From Typhlomys cinereus (lineage: Eukaryota; Chordata; Mammalia; Rodentia; Platacanthomyidae), in NCBI GenBank assembly GCA_023101885.1, contig JALPQD010000410.1, forward strand, positions 1,210,142-1,274,141: DNA of 64,000 nucleotides. Direction: 5' to 3'. Below the pieces are notes generated by a model. That model was not told where the DNA came from and searched no databases. It saw only the letters and a list, made by a program, of their open reading frames with translations. The position numbers and the translations under genes are program-made. Position 1 is the stretch's first letter, and each line of letters opens with the position of its first letter. Shown here one piece after another: positions 34,840-45,987 of the stretch.

Positions 34840-35681
34840 GACAGGGCCAAAATCATCTGTATCTGCAGAAAGAGAAATGCCAACCTTAGCTTGCTAATTC
34901 TGCTAAGTACTTACAATACAAAGAATCAGAAAGAAGTGCTGGCCAACACGGGAAATAAAAAATAAATGACCTTAAAAATATCACCATCGAAAGTCGTTAA
35001 TAAAGAACAAGAACACTAATTTCCCACAGCAGCCACAGATCTTAGACTCGGGGTGATGCTATCACTTTCTCTACTGCAATGATCTCTATTCATCCTTTGG
35101 TGATGGTTTTCATTCAATCTGATGAAAAGGGATATGTGCAGATGAATAGCTGGATGCTTTCCCCTCTTTCCCTCAGTCTCTGTGCCCCACTGCATGTCCA
35201 CTGGTTGTCTGCTAGACACAAAGCCCACAGCTGGGTGGTCAGGATGCCACATCTTCAGTCTGTCTAGCGAAGGTTCTAAAGGCATGAAGCAAATGGGTGC
35301 AGGGAGAATGAGGCAATGCCAGGCGAGTGCTGGAGAAGAAGGCAGAAGACAGGGAAGAGTGGGAGCAGGAGTCACTGTGGGAAGAATAACGGGCAGGGAG
35401 AGGAGAGGAGACCAGCCTGCCCTGCTCTGCCTCCTGGTGCCCGGTGCCCTGGCTTACAACAGGCTCCCATGGACACCCTCTCACAGTTTTCTAGCCCAAG
35501 AAGTCAGCGTAGTACACTCCTCTGAGGTCACTGTCTCTGGCCAGTCATAAAATATGCACTTTTTCATTATCCACCTATGCCACAGGGAAGGGAACATGCT
35601 GGTGAGGAAGCAGATTTCATCCTTAGAATTTTCAGTGGATATTTAAGCCACCTCAGTGTTCTCTTTATAAAAGTTGTCTTT
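34840..35681. other. intron sequence, nothing recognised
   Basis: Unique-looking sequence; the purine-rich part at 35290-35420 gives overlapping open frames but no recognisable domain. Confidence 0.4.
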
Positions 35682-35941
35682 GGGGCCTGGAGAGATGGTT
35701 CAAATGTTAAGACTATGCCTCGCAAGCAAAAGGTCCTAAGTTTGGAGCTCAGATCCTGCATTAACAAAACGCCAAACAGGAATGACAGCAGCCTGTATTT
35801 TCAGCCCTGGAAGGTTGGGAAACTCTAGAGCAAAGCAAAGAGGCGATAGTACAATCCAGGGTGATTCCCTTTAGGCTTTCAGAGGCACACACAGTGCACT
35901 CTGACATACACACACCACACAGATTAAAAAAAAAAAAAAAG
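35682..35941 (+). mobile_element. B2-superfamily SINE, subfamily A, plus
   Basis: GGGCCTGGAGAGATGGTTC head, CTCGCAAGCAAAAGGTCC, GCTCAGATCCTGC, AACGCCAAACAGGAATGAC, TAGAGCAAAGCAAAGAGG, ACAATCCAGGGTGATTCCC, CAGTGCACTCTGACA, ending in about 15 A. Nearly full length. Confidence 0.9.
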
Positions 35942-36069
35942 GTGCCTTTTTGAAATCCATTTTTCTGTAATGGAACTAGGGATAACGTGTACATGCTAAA
36001 ACATTCTAGCTTAGGATTTAGCGATATTAGAAAGATTGAGCCACCTACATATCTAACTTATATACAACA

Positions 36070-36228
36070 CTATTAGTGATGCCATTTACAGAGAACTTCA
36101 GTGTACATGATTCCGTATTGATGCTGCTGTTACAGCTTTGAGAAATTTCTAGATGTGTAAGCTGAGGCTCAGAGGGGACCCAGCTAAGAAGTCACAGGGG
36201 TGGGTTCACTGTCCAGCCTCGTTCATGT
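36070..36228 (-). mobile_element. MIR SINE, minus orientation
   Basis: GCTGAGGCTCAGAGGGGACC, CAGCTAAGAAGTCACAGGGG, TCACTGTCCAGCC follow the reversed MIR order. Confidence 0.7.
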
Positions 36229-36415
36229 CCAGTTCACTTTTGCCTTAACACAAGAGCTAGCAACACACAGTGTGGCAGTCTCAGTGGTGATAATCGTGCA
36301 GACCAGAGGACAGTGCCCACCGTGGGAATACATGGGCCAATGGTTCTGCTTCAGGTGTGAGAGTCTGGAGGTTGCAATTAGCTAGAGGATCCCATGAGGT
36401 TTTCTGAAATTAACA

Positions 36416-36560
36416 AAAGTAGAAGGATGGAAGAGAGAAAAAAAGGAAGTTTAAAAGGAAGGGAAAGGAAGGGAAGGGAAAAAGAAGAGGGGAGGGAAGA
36501 GGAGGGGAGGAGAGAGGAGAGGAAGAGAAAGGAGGAGAGGAGAGGGGAGGGGAAAGACCA
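36416..36560 (+). repeat. polypurine tract
   Basis: About 145 bp of GGAAGGGAAG/GAGGGGAGG words with very few pyrimidines. Confidence 0.9.
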
Positions 36561-36621
36561 TGAAAGAGAAAAGCTTTCTTGTACATTTCTGTACAGCCTG
36601 AATCTTCTGGTTATGAAACAT

Positions 36622-36681
36622 ATTCACACATATATTCATACATATACACCCACATATATATGCATATGCACACAGACACAC

Positions 36682-36715
<34 letters not shown>
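36622..36715 (+). repeat. CA/TA-rich repeat ending in (CA)n
   Basis: ACATATATTCATACATATAC, then about 17 CA units at 36680-36713. Confidence 0.9.
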
Positions 36716-36719
36716 CTAA

Positions 36720-37424
36720 AGAACCTCTCTTTAAACCAGGAAGTGGGCACATGCAGTTTTTGAATGACAAGGGCCATACTAACCACAGAAAACAGTCTAC
36801 ACCCTCCTTGTATAGAGGGATTTTGTAGAAACCATCATCTTGTGAATTGAAGGCTGCTATAATGCAGCCCCTGGGGTCACAGCCTTGTGGTCATGCAGAC
36901 CCACTGACTGGCATCTGCTGGAAACCCAGAGAAGGACAGAACACTGTGGGGATTCAAAAATAGCTGCCAACAGAAGAGTGCCATTAAAAGTTAGCTTTGT
37001 TTTTATGTGAAGCACAAAATGCCAAATGTTTTATGAAGTCAGCTAGCCAAGGGAAAAGAGGCTTAAGATATAATGCATAAGTAGGTTAATTAAGCTAACT
37101 TTATTAAGTTAAAATATATGCATGAGAGGAAAAGAAAGAGCAATATCCAGTGGATCAGAACATGAATCGGTGATTTGCCACAGCTACTTTGGTACATCTA
37201 TGTTCCCCAAGTTGTAGGCTTCAGCTGTGGTGCATGAGTTGATTTAGCAAGGCTGAGAATGTTTAATTTAAATATCATCTACTTATATTGATATTTAGCT
37301 TTTACTTGGACAAGGGATACTTGCCTCACACAATTTGACATGAAAATTTTAATAAACAGCATTTTCAGAAGGAAAATATTTCAACTAGGATAGGTGGCAT
37401 ATGGAGAGGGGAAAAAATTGTTCT
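36720..37424. other. intron sequence, nothing recognised
   Basis: No exon, RNA gene or repeat family was recognised. Confidence 0.4.
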
Positions 37425-37920
37425 GGTGAGGACCAAGGAGATGGATCCGAGGGTAAATGCTTGCTGTACATGCCCCAGGAGCTGATCGTGGATTCCCCAA
37501 GACATAGATGCAAGTCAGTGAGGAGGCAACACTTATCTGAAGCCCTATTGCTGGCGGGACTGGTGCACCCTTGTTAGGCAGCCTACCCTCATCGCTGAAT
37601 TCCATTCCAGTGAGAGAGACCCTGTCTCAAAAAGTATCATGGAGACAGAGAAGCAATACCTAAGATTGACCTCTGCCCCCTACAGGCATGTGCAAACATA
37701 TGAACACATAGGCATACAAACACAAATACATATACATACACAGACACATGTACACATACAACAAATAGATATGCACATGTGCATGTAACATATATACATG
37801 TAAACACAATATATGCATGCAAACATATATACATACAATACACACTTGCAAACACATACAGACAAGCACTTGCAACACATATACATATACAACACACAAA
37901 TACACATACACACAACTGTC
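37425..37920 (+). mobile_element. B3-type SINE with long CA/TA tail
   Basis: AGGACCAAGGAGATGGATCC head, GTGAGAGAGACCCTGTCTC then TTGACCTCTGCCCCCTACAG and a 230-bp CATA/CACA tail (37685-37915). The body is diverged; the tail is an expanded microsatellite. Confidence 0.7.
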
Positions 37921-38183
37921 ATGGCATACTTGAGTGACTGGACTTTGATCAGTCTCTCCTGAAGGCAGCAGGGCTCCCACCCAAGTGCTCAGGTTATGAC
38001 GTTCAATGCTGTCTCACTCTCTTGTCCTCACCTTCAGCTCTCCACACTAGCCTGCAGTAAACTTGTGATCAGACATCCTTCCACGTCCTTTGTGCTTATT
38101 TTTCTCCATGTGCCTTGAGTTATGTTCTTCCCCCACCTGAGGTTCTCTAGCTTATCTTTTGAGGTAGTTTGAAAGCCAAAGGG

Positions 38184-38414
38184 TGGGCCTGAGAGATGGG
38201 CCTCAGGGGTTAAGACTCTGCCTCGCCAGCAGAAGGTCCTATGTTCGGATCCCAGGTCCCAGATAAAACGCCAGGCAGAAACAGGGGTGTACTTCTAGCC
38301 CTGGTGGGCAAAGCCTGGGAAATCCCAGAGTGAAGCACAAAGGAGGTGGAAGTAATCCAGGATGATTCCTGAAGTCACCCTTGGTCCTCCACAGGAACTT
38401 AACAGTGCCCTCTG

Positions 38415-38457
<43 letters not shown>

Positions 38458-38480
38458 GAATGAATGAATAAATAAAGTTA
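38184..38480 (+). mobile_element. B2-superfamily SINE, subfamily A, complete with target duplication
   Basis: Best-preserved copy: GGGCCTGAGAGATGGGCCTC head, CTCGCCAGCAGAAGGTCC, TTCGGATCCCAGGTCCC, ACGCCAGGCAGAAAC, GGGAAATCCCAGAGTGAAGC, AATCCAGGATGATTCCTG, CAGTGCCCTCTGACAC, (CA)n and (AATG/AATA)n tail. It is flanked by the identical 12-mer AAAGCCAAAGGG at 38172-38183 and 38481-38492. Transcription would be by Pol III from the tRNA-like A and B boxes. Confidence 0.95.
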
Positions 38481-38511
38481 AAAGCCAAAGGGTTTTCCCC
38501 TCTGATTTATC

Positions 38512-38680
38512 ACAAAGAAACATGATTCACTGTTACTCTACCTCTCTGTGACTCAGCTTCCTCATCTGTAAATGGGGACAGCAGCAGTGCCTTCCCTGAA
38601 CGTTTGCTATAGGAGGCAAATGAACTTTTAATTCCCGAGAAATTCTTAACATAGTATCTGTAAATGCTATGAACATGGCT
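38512..38680 (+). mobile_element. MIR SINE
   Basis: CTCTGTGACTCAGCTTCC, TCATCTGTAAATGGGGACAG and the trailing CATAGTATCTGTAAATGC match the MIR core and 3' part. Confidence 0.8.
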
Positions 38681-38884
38681 ACTATGGTTTTCCTTGCACA
38701 TAGTTTAAACCAATGATAAGACTATTAAAATTAGATTCTAGAAAATAAGGAAATGGAGGAAATGACCATTCATCTACATTCAAACACACACTCAGAGTGA
38801 GGTTCAATTTTGGCTCCAGTCATTAACAGGAACTAAGAAGTAGTGCATAGAATCTTTGCTATACTTGGTGATAAATGGACAAAG

Positions 38885-39022
38885 AGCCTGGCTCCATGAC
38901 ATCTTCCCCATAGTCCCAGCACTTGGGAGGTAGAGGCAAGAAGATCAGGAGTTCAAGGTCATCTTTGATTATATAGCAAGTTCAATACCAGCCTAGGTTA
39001 CCAGACACCTACCTCAAAGCAA
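38885..39022 (+). mobile_element. B1-related SINE, plus
   Basis: TAGTCCCAGCACTTGGGAGG, TAGAGGCAAGAAGATCAGG, AGTTCAAGGTCATC, CAGCCTAGGTTACCAGA follow the 7SL-derived B1 order; A-rich tail at the end. Confidence 0.85.
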
Positions 39023-39118
39023 CAACAAACCCAACCATACAATCAAAAGGCAAAATGAGAATGAGTAGTTTTACTCACTGAATTCTAAAATGGTTATTGA
39101 AAGCTGTTGATATATTAA

Positions 39119-39190
39119 CAGTTCAGTGGTAGAGTGCTTGCTTAGTGTTTGTCAGGACCTGAATTCAAGTCCCAGTACCATAAGAAGCAA
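39119..39190 (+). mobile_element. ID-type SINE, plus
   Basis: TTCAGTGGTAGAGTGCTTGC, then GACCTGAATTCAAGTCCC and AGTACC then A-rich sequence match the ID head and tail. Confidence 0.75.
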
Positions 39191-39690
39191 AGAATAACAG
39201 CAAAACATTAATTTTTGCATATGAAATTTAAACGATTGAGTCTGAATTAATAACAAAAAATGGACAGTATCTATAATCTAAAGCATAACTCTAGAAATCA
39301 AAGGAGTATTCAAAATATCTTGTTTAGGCCCAGCCATTAAATAACAACCAAAGGCCATAAGCGTATCTGAAGCCCTGTAGCATGTCCTTGTGCTATTCGA
39401 TCTACTTGGGTTTTGTTTCATTGTAATAAACCACTGTGACTTTGTGGTTGGTAATAAAGGACTCTCCTTTATGACTTCCTTATTCTGCAGCAGATAGATT
39501 GGCTCATAACCGCAAAGGAATTCCTCCCACCAGAGAAAGTGGTTTAATGACAAAAGACAGAGCCATATTCAGAATACAAACAAAGGAGATACTGGTGGGG
39601 TGAGAGGATGACTGATAGTAACCACTGACACCTGAATGGTGGTTTATGGTTGACAGACATCCGGAGCCATTGACTTGTGACCCAGGGTAA

Positions 39691-39788
39691 CAGCAGCATC
39701 ACCTGGGAACCTATTACAAGTGCTACCTCTCGGGCTCAGCTCTGGAAGTTCTAGAAATGAGACCCATTGATCTGAGCATTTAACCTAT
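39691..39788 (+). mobile_element. MER5-like hAT DNA transposon remnant
   Basis: AACAGCAGCATCACCTGGGA, TATTACAAGTGC, TCGGGCTCAGC, GAGACCCATTGATCTGAGC lie in the order of the non-autonomous Charlie-type MER5 element. Confidence 0.65.
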
Positions 39789-39789
39789 A

Positions 39790-40510
39790 AAACCTGTGGA
39801 TGGTTTATAGCAGGCATTTCCTTTTCCCAAGAAGTATCTACTTAATAGATATTTAAGCTGACACTCTGTCTTTGTCCTCTGTTCTCATTTTACTTCCCAG
39901 CCATTAAACTTTAACATAAGACTGAATCTTTGTCCTTTCATGAAGTGGAGAGCGGAGCCAGGAGCCCAGCAGGAAAGAGTTAAGGCTTGTCTCGTAGCAC
40001 AAAATAAGTGCTCTGGCTAGGTCGAGCATTTAACTTCCTTCACTTTTGAATATTGCTGAGCCTGACTGAGTACTAAGTACTCACTATTCTAGCTGTTGAT
40101 AGAATGGTATTGAACAAGACCTGTCCCTTCCTGGACCACAGCCACATGTCCTGGTGGCTGGAGTCAGACAGTAAACACATGAGCAAATGCGTGAATACTG
40201 TCACATGGGTAAAGCCAAGTTGTGTGCAACCAGTGAGATAGGCTGAGATGGCCCTTAATCACACGGTCCCAGCTTCAAAGGGCCCTTTGAAAAATGACAT
40301 AATGATTTTAGGTACATATATAGGTACATTTCTACTGAGTATGTCTAAGGCTTATTTTAGGAAATTTCACCAGCAACTTATTTAAAGTAAAAACTTTTAA
40401 AATTATTCTAATAGGCCCTCTGCTAGAATTTTATTTGCATACTGTATGAAGGCTGCAGACTTGCTTCCATCCAAGGCACAGGAGAAGCATGGTTAATAAT
40501 CTTCCTCTGT
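39790..40510. other. intron sequence, possible old L2-like remnant
   Basis: The stretch 40075-40200 (ATTCTAGCTGTTGATAGAAT, TGAACAAGACCTGTCC, CAGACAGTAAACACATGAGC) resembles old L2-type 3' sequence. The remainder was not recognised. Confidence 0.35.
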
Positions 40511-40526
40511 GTGTACGCATGCATGC

Positions 40527-40587
<61 letters not shown>
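40511..40587 (+). repeat. (GT)n microsatellite with ATGC-rich start
   Basis: GTACGCATGCATGCGCGCAC followed by about 29 GT units. Confidence 0.95.
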
Positions 40588-40588
<1 letters not shown>

Positions 40589-41000
40589 CATTGCTAGGCT
40601 TTAGAGAAAGAAATTAATTTTTTATGATAACTTCAATATTTATGCTTGCTTTTCTTCAAAGATGTATGAATATGCTCATTATTTAACAAGTACTATGTTA
40701 AGTCATCTACCCCAATTAACCCACTGTTGTTAGTGAACATGACATCCTTTGGCCTTCTTTCATCACTGTTAATTATAGCAATTATTTCACTTTCTTAATT
40801 GACTTCATTTGATTTTATAGCATCACAGGGTAGCACTATACAAGAACCTGGCACAGAGAAGTTCCTATGTTGGGAGCCTACCATCTATATTTAGGTTGAA
40901 GGCGTGTTCTGGACAACCTAAAAGACACACAATATGCTTAAAGGTTAACTTGACCCCTAGTGCTAAAAAAATTAGAACTTTGTGTCACAGTTACTCTACA

Positions 41001-41304
41001 TGTTTTTGATAAATTCATAGCAGAAAGGCTTATGGGAACAAAAGTCTTTATTTTGTCTTAATCCAGCAGAGTCCACACTAACACCAGGGGCAGAAGGAAA
41101 CTGGCCACACCATGTCCACAGAACTACTGAGAGAGGGGCAAACATCACTTGCCAGATAGCATGGCTGTCCAAATATGCCAGAGAATTCCACCTTACTTAA
41201 CCAGATCCCTCCATTTTATCCATCTGCCCAGGGAGTGACCCACACGCCATTGACTATGTCTCCGAATGTCAATCAGATACTCTACTGGGGGCTTGCTTAG
41301 GTCT
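41001..41304 (-). mobile_element. solo LTR family F, copy 3, left part (interrupted)
   Basis: CTTATGGGAACAAAAGTCTT, CCACACTAACACCAGGGG, ATCACTTGCCAGATAGCATGG, CTCCATTTTATCCATCTGCC parallel the copies at 2395 and 3872. It stops at 41304 where the MaLR element begins, and resumes at 43776. Confidence 0.8.
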
Positions 41305-41484
41305 TGTATGTTGGAAGTGTGTAACTTGTCTTTTGATTTTATACGAGGCTTTGGAGTTTGGACTTTTAGACTATGTTGGGACTACAGGTATAGTCTATGA
41401 GATTTTTAACGTTGGACTCAGTAGGTTTGCATAATGAGATAGCAATGAACATCATCCACACAGTGGATGGGTCCAGATGGGGAA

Positions 41485-41905
41485 TGTCACTTGAAATGTG
41501 TATTGGCCCCCATAGGCTCATGTGTGTGGTCTTTAACAATTGTTAAGCAATTTGTTAAACAATTGTTTAACAAAACAATCTTTAGTTATTTTGGAAGGTG
41601 ACACCTTTTAAAGGTGAAGTCTTGCTGGAGGAAGGCAGTCTCAGGGGGTGGGCCTTGAGGTTGATTAGCTCCACCCTACTTCTGGGAGAGGTCTGCTCTT
41701 GCAGTCGGCAGTTTTGAAGCTCTCAGCTTCCTTGATGGATGTGATTTAGATTGCTTCCAGCTTCTACCAACTAGCCATGCCTTTTCTGCCATAATGGACT
41801 GTATCTCCCTTCTGGAACTATACACTGAATAAATCTCTCTTTCTCCCTTTAATTTGCTTGATTTTGAGTCTTGTTTCACAGCAACAGATAAGAGTAACTG
41901 GTATA
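41485..41905 (+). repeat. 5' LTR of the MaLR element
   Basis: Starts TGTCACTTGAAATGTG, contains CCTTGAGGTTGATTAGCTCC and the poly(A)-signal region CTGAATAAATC, and ends before GAAATTGGTACC. It carries an extra palindromic stretch at about 41530-41575 that the 3' LTR lacks. Confidence 0.85.
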
Positions 41906-43410
41906 GAAATTGGTACCAGAGAAGTGGTATGTTGCTGTGAGACCGTGGACCTGATACCAAAAGGTTTTTGTGAAGCTGAGAGAAACTGGTACCAAAAAAA
42001 GTATGATCATTGCTGAGATGTGGCTAGTGTGCCTTTGGAAATATTTGTTAGGAGAAATATGGAGAACTTTGAGACTTTTTTGTTGGGAAAGCCTTTGAGT
42101 CTTGGAGATGGGACCAAAAGGGCCATCATAGTGAGATCTTAGAAGAGACTGATGCTGTTAGAGATGCAGACAGTGGAAGTCAATCTTGTGATGGTCCAGA
42201 GGGGAACAGGGACTGTTTGGAATTGTATGCAGGGCAAATGGAGTGATGTGTTGGCAGAGAGTTTGATTAACTTTTGCTCTCATCCGAAAGCTTGCCTGAT
42301 GTTAAATTCCAGTGTTTAATGGAAAAAGTTTCAAGGCAATGTAGTCTTGATAGTGTGGCATGGCTGCTTTTTAATGCTCTTGTGCAGAGTTAGGATGAAA
42401 AAGAGCAGAAACCAGGCAAAAAGAAGTAAAAACTGTGAAGAGGGCAAGACTACAGAGAATTTAAACAGAAAAATGGAAGCTATTGTTAAAGAGGTTAGGA
42501 ACATAAGTGAATCAAAGTCTGCTTTCAATTTGGATAATAAAAGAGGCTGCATTCTGAAGGTATTAGTCTCTAGGAAGTCTCCCACCCATAAGAAGGCAAA
42601 TTCTTTTGAAGGAATGAGCTGAAGGGCAGAATTGTAAAGGACAGGTCTGTTTCTCCTCTGAAGCAACTGCCCAAGAGAGATTCTTCCCAGTGCCAACATA
42701 GAGAAACTGAATCAGCTGTGATTCAAGGGGGCCAATCTCCACATGGAAGTTATAGCAGAACTTGGCAACACCATCCACACAGTCCTGATTTTAGATACAT
42801 CAAAGATGCAAAAGGAAGGCAGTTGTGGATCCTCCTCCAAAGTTTCAGAGAATTGCAGAAGCCAGGCAGTATGTGGCAAGAAGCCTGCAGTTTAGAAACC
42901 CAAGAAGGGAAGTTTGTGCTGTGGAGTTAAAGCCTGGTTTGCCATTGAGAAGTGAAGATGTTAAAGATGCTAGAGCCAAAGCAGGATATCTCCTCAGGAA
43001 AGTTGTATACTTTGGAAGGAGCCAACCCAAGAGAGTGATGTGTTCTATGAGCAGCTTCGCTGGAGGGGTGGAGCTAAAGCTCTTTGGAACTGAGATTATT
43101 TCAACAGGAAGTCCATTTGTTGGACTTGGAGTTGTAGGATTTGGGGTATGTCCTGTTGGTTTTCAGTCTTGTTATGGACCAATCTTTCCTTGATATGCCC
43201 TTATTCCTCCCTTTTGGAATGTGAGCCTCTATTCTGTGCCATTGTATGTGGGAAGTATGTAACTTGTCTTTTGATTTTAGAGGAGGCTTTGGACTTTGGA
43301 CTTTTGGTTTGAGCTAGGACTACTGATATAGTCTGCAGGACTTTTAAAGATGGGCTGAATATGATTTGCATAATGAGATAGCAATGAACCTGTGGGGGGC
43401 AGGGTTGCAG

Positions 43411-43775
43411 TGTCATGGCTTGCAATGTGAGTTGTCCCCCCACTGACTCGTGTGTTTGAATCTTTAATTAGTTTGGGAGGTCATGGCACCTGTACGGTGG
43501 AGCCTTGCTGGAGGCAGTCACAGGGAGTGGGCCTTGAAGTTGATTAGCTCCATCCTACTTCTGGAAGAGGTCTGTCTTTGCAACCAACAGTTTTGCATTT
43601 CTCAACCTTCTTGATGGACATGACTTAGGCCACCTCCAGCTTCTGCTAGCCAGCTATGCCTTTCCCACCATAAGGGACTATATGTATCTCCCCTTTGGAA
43701 TTATAAACTGAATTATTCTCCCCTTAAGTTATTTCAGTGTGTCTCACAGCAGCAGCACAAAGAGTAACCAATATA
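43411..43775 (+). repeat. 3' LTR of the MaLR element
   Basis: Starts TGTCATGGCTTGCAATGTG and aligns with the 5' LTR through CCTTGAAGTTGATTAGCTCC to the terminal AGTAACCAATATA. A purine tract lies just before it, as expected for a plus-strand primer site. Confidence 0.85.
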
Positions 43776-43845
43776 GGTCCTAACTAATAGTTCTTTAAAA
43801 ATGCACTGAGACCTCAACTGTCAAGTTGACACCTGTACACTGGAT
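43776..43845 (-). mobile_element. solo LTR family F, copy 3, right part
   Basis: CTAACTAATAGTTCTTTAAA and GACCTCAACTGTCAAGTTGA then CACCTGTAC correspond to the last ~75 bp of the family F LTR (compare 4215-4280), so the MaLR inserted into this LTR. Confidence 0.75.
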
Positions 43846-45987
43846 CAGAATTTCTTGAAACATCAGGAGCTATGCAGTGTCTGGCTCACTGAGAACAGCA
43901 GCTTTCTTTGGCTAGAATGCATGCTCTCCAGTTCAGCCTCAAGAAGACGCTGGACAAACGGACAATTTACAAACAGAGATGACCTCAAACTATAGATCAT
44001 TCCCTGCTTACAATCTGAAATACGTGCCTTGGAAATGGCATTGATATTGATGCCTAAGGAAGCAGGTATAGAATTGACCCCGAGTTTTGATGGCTCTCTG
44101 CAGTTCATCTTGAAGTCTCTAGGGGGCAGCCGAACATTCTGAGCTCTTGTTTTCAAAATCTGTAAGAATGTAAGAGACCCCAGTTGTTTTCAGCCGTGAG
44201 TCTCCAGATCTATCTTAGAATTAATTGTAAATAGCACAAGACACTGTGTAAAGGCCTTTCTGTCTTTCAAGCAATGAAAGACAGAAAAGTCAACCTTTAA
44301 TGTTTTGAGGGAAATTGGAGTGATCCAAAGGCAATTATTTACTTAGCAAGACAGGAAAAATTTCAGTCCAGGATGAACAGAACGGAAAAACTAGGAAAGG
44401 ATAGAAGGGGCAAAGCAGTGAATGAAAGGAAAAATAGGTGTAATAAGAAATATCAGAATAGGAAATGGAAGTGGGGGCAAAATATTATCACATCTTAAGT
44501 GTAAGAACAGAAGAGAGACACAATGACATAATCTGAATGTACTAAGAAAGCAAGAAGATCTTCAGTTATGCTATGTTAATTAAGAGTCTCTTGAGAAAGG
44601 AGAAAAAGAGATAGAGAGTTAGTTGAAGTTGTCTAGGCAGAAGAACCACACTGAACTGAAAGTTTCAACATTCTGGGCAGAGAGGATGGAAAGTTAATGA
44701 TAGTAATTGCACACATATCTTTATATACGCTAAGTAAGGATTTGAGAGGATGACTTGGGAGTAGCATCTTAAATTTTCCCACTCTACCATACACTTAGAA
44801 ATGTTCCATCTCAGAGAGGGACTTGTTAATATCAGAGAACTCATTACTACCTGACTGCACTGTGGAGCTCAGATAAATCTCTTCTTGGAGCTCACTTGCC
44901 TTTCCACAGTCTACAAGAGAGACATATGGCCTTTGATGCCTTTATCCGGTTAGCTTCAGTCTAATTCAACGAACTCATTGAATGAAGGACTTCCCTGCAG
45001 AGGGCCCAGCGCCAGGTGCTATGGTGACAATAAAGGAGCGTTTATCAGTCTGGCACCTTGTTCTCAACACATGCTCCTACTTAAGGGGAGATAAGGACAT
45101 TTACCCAGCTGGAGAATAGTGTAGAGTGGTGGGCTGCAGCTGAGGTGCACTTCAAAGATCCACACATCCTGTTATCTACCATTTTGTGGGTTGTTCTTGT
45201 CTGAGTGTGGGCTGAGGTTAGCAACTCAGTTGTTAGGAACAAGACAGGGTAGAAGGGATGTCATGTTCCGTTTGAGATGTGTCATGTAAGGACTGGCTTC
45301 AGGCCTGGGATCCTCTCTTGCTTTCTCTTGCATCCTTGCTCAAGTAGGGAAGAGATCTTGTCCCTGACCAACAACCAACAAAGACCTGGATCTTACTAAT
45401 TGCTAGAATGAGCTTAGAGGCACACATCTCCTTCAGACAAGGGCCTAGCACCTGTTGAAACTCTCATCATGGATTCATGTCCAGGCAGAGACCCAGCTAA
45501 AGTGCACCTGGATTTCTGTCCCCACAGAAACAACAGGTAATAAATGTTTGTTCTTTAAACTACTAAGTTTGTGGCCATATTTTAACATAGCAGTGACTAT
45601 CTAATAAGTGAAAAAGGGTTGGAAAAGAAAAGAACATTTCCAATGAAGGGAATTAGGAAGAGAATATGATTTTATAGATAGACCTTAATAGGGGTGATTT
45701 TTTTTTTAGAAGTGGGTCTTAGGCTAAGAATGCCATTCCAGACAGAGATAATGACAGATGAAATATGTTTATTCATAGAATAATAGGTTTTCTATTTTTT
45801 CTGAATTACAGGTGCAAATAAGGAGACAGACTTCTTTTTAAAGAAACTTTTTGCCTAAGGGCCATTAGAAGCAAAGATTGCTTGAGTGAAAATCCAGCAA
45901 ACAATTAGAAACCATGGAGCCAGGATAGATATCAAGATATATAATCATGACTGTTATTTAGAAAATTTTTCTGATTGCCATCTTTTG
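43846..45987. other. intron sequence, nothing recognised apart from a CTCF-like word
   Basis: No exon or repeat family was recognised. A CTCF-like motif lies at 44116-44129. Confidence 0.4.
44116..44129 (+). promoter_or_regulatory. CTCF-like motif
   Basis: TCTCTAGGGGGCAG fits the core CCASYAGRKGGCRS with two mismatches, at the first and third positions. By eye only. Confidence 0.3.

Larger units (their letters stand above)
41305..43775 (+). mobile_element. MaLR-class LTR retrotransposon (non-autonomous), 2.47 kb, with internal sequence 5' of the first LTR
   Basis: Order: 180 bp of internal 3' sequence (41305-41484), LTR (41485-41905), tRNA-primer-like TGGTACCAGA at 41911, internal region, the same 3' internal segment (43244-43410), a G-rich purine tract (GTGGGGGGCAGGG at 43392), and LTR (43411-43775). 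The outer flanks are GGTCT (41300-41304) and GGTCC (43776-43780), a 4/5 match for a 5-bp duplication. Like other MaLRs it shows no intact gag or pol frame; short frames inside the internal part are not supported as genes. Confidence 0.85.

Noticed and set aside
38184..38260. tRNA gene suggested by A- and B-box-like sequences
   Set aside because: The tRNA-like part is the head of a SINE; no cloverleaf with an anticodon stem could be drawn.
42331..43193. Frames of 91-122 codons inside the MaLR internal region
   Set aside because: MaLR internals are non-autonomous and these frames show no intact gag or pol domain; treated as remnants.
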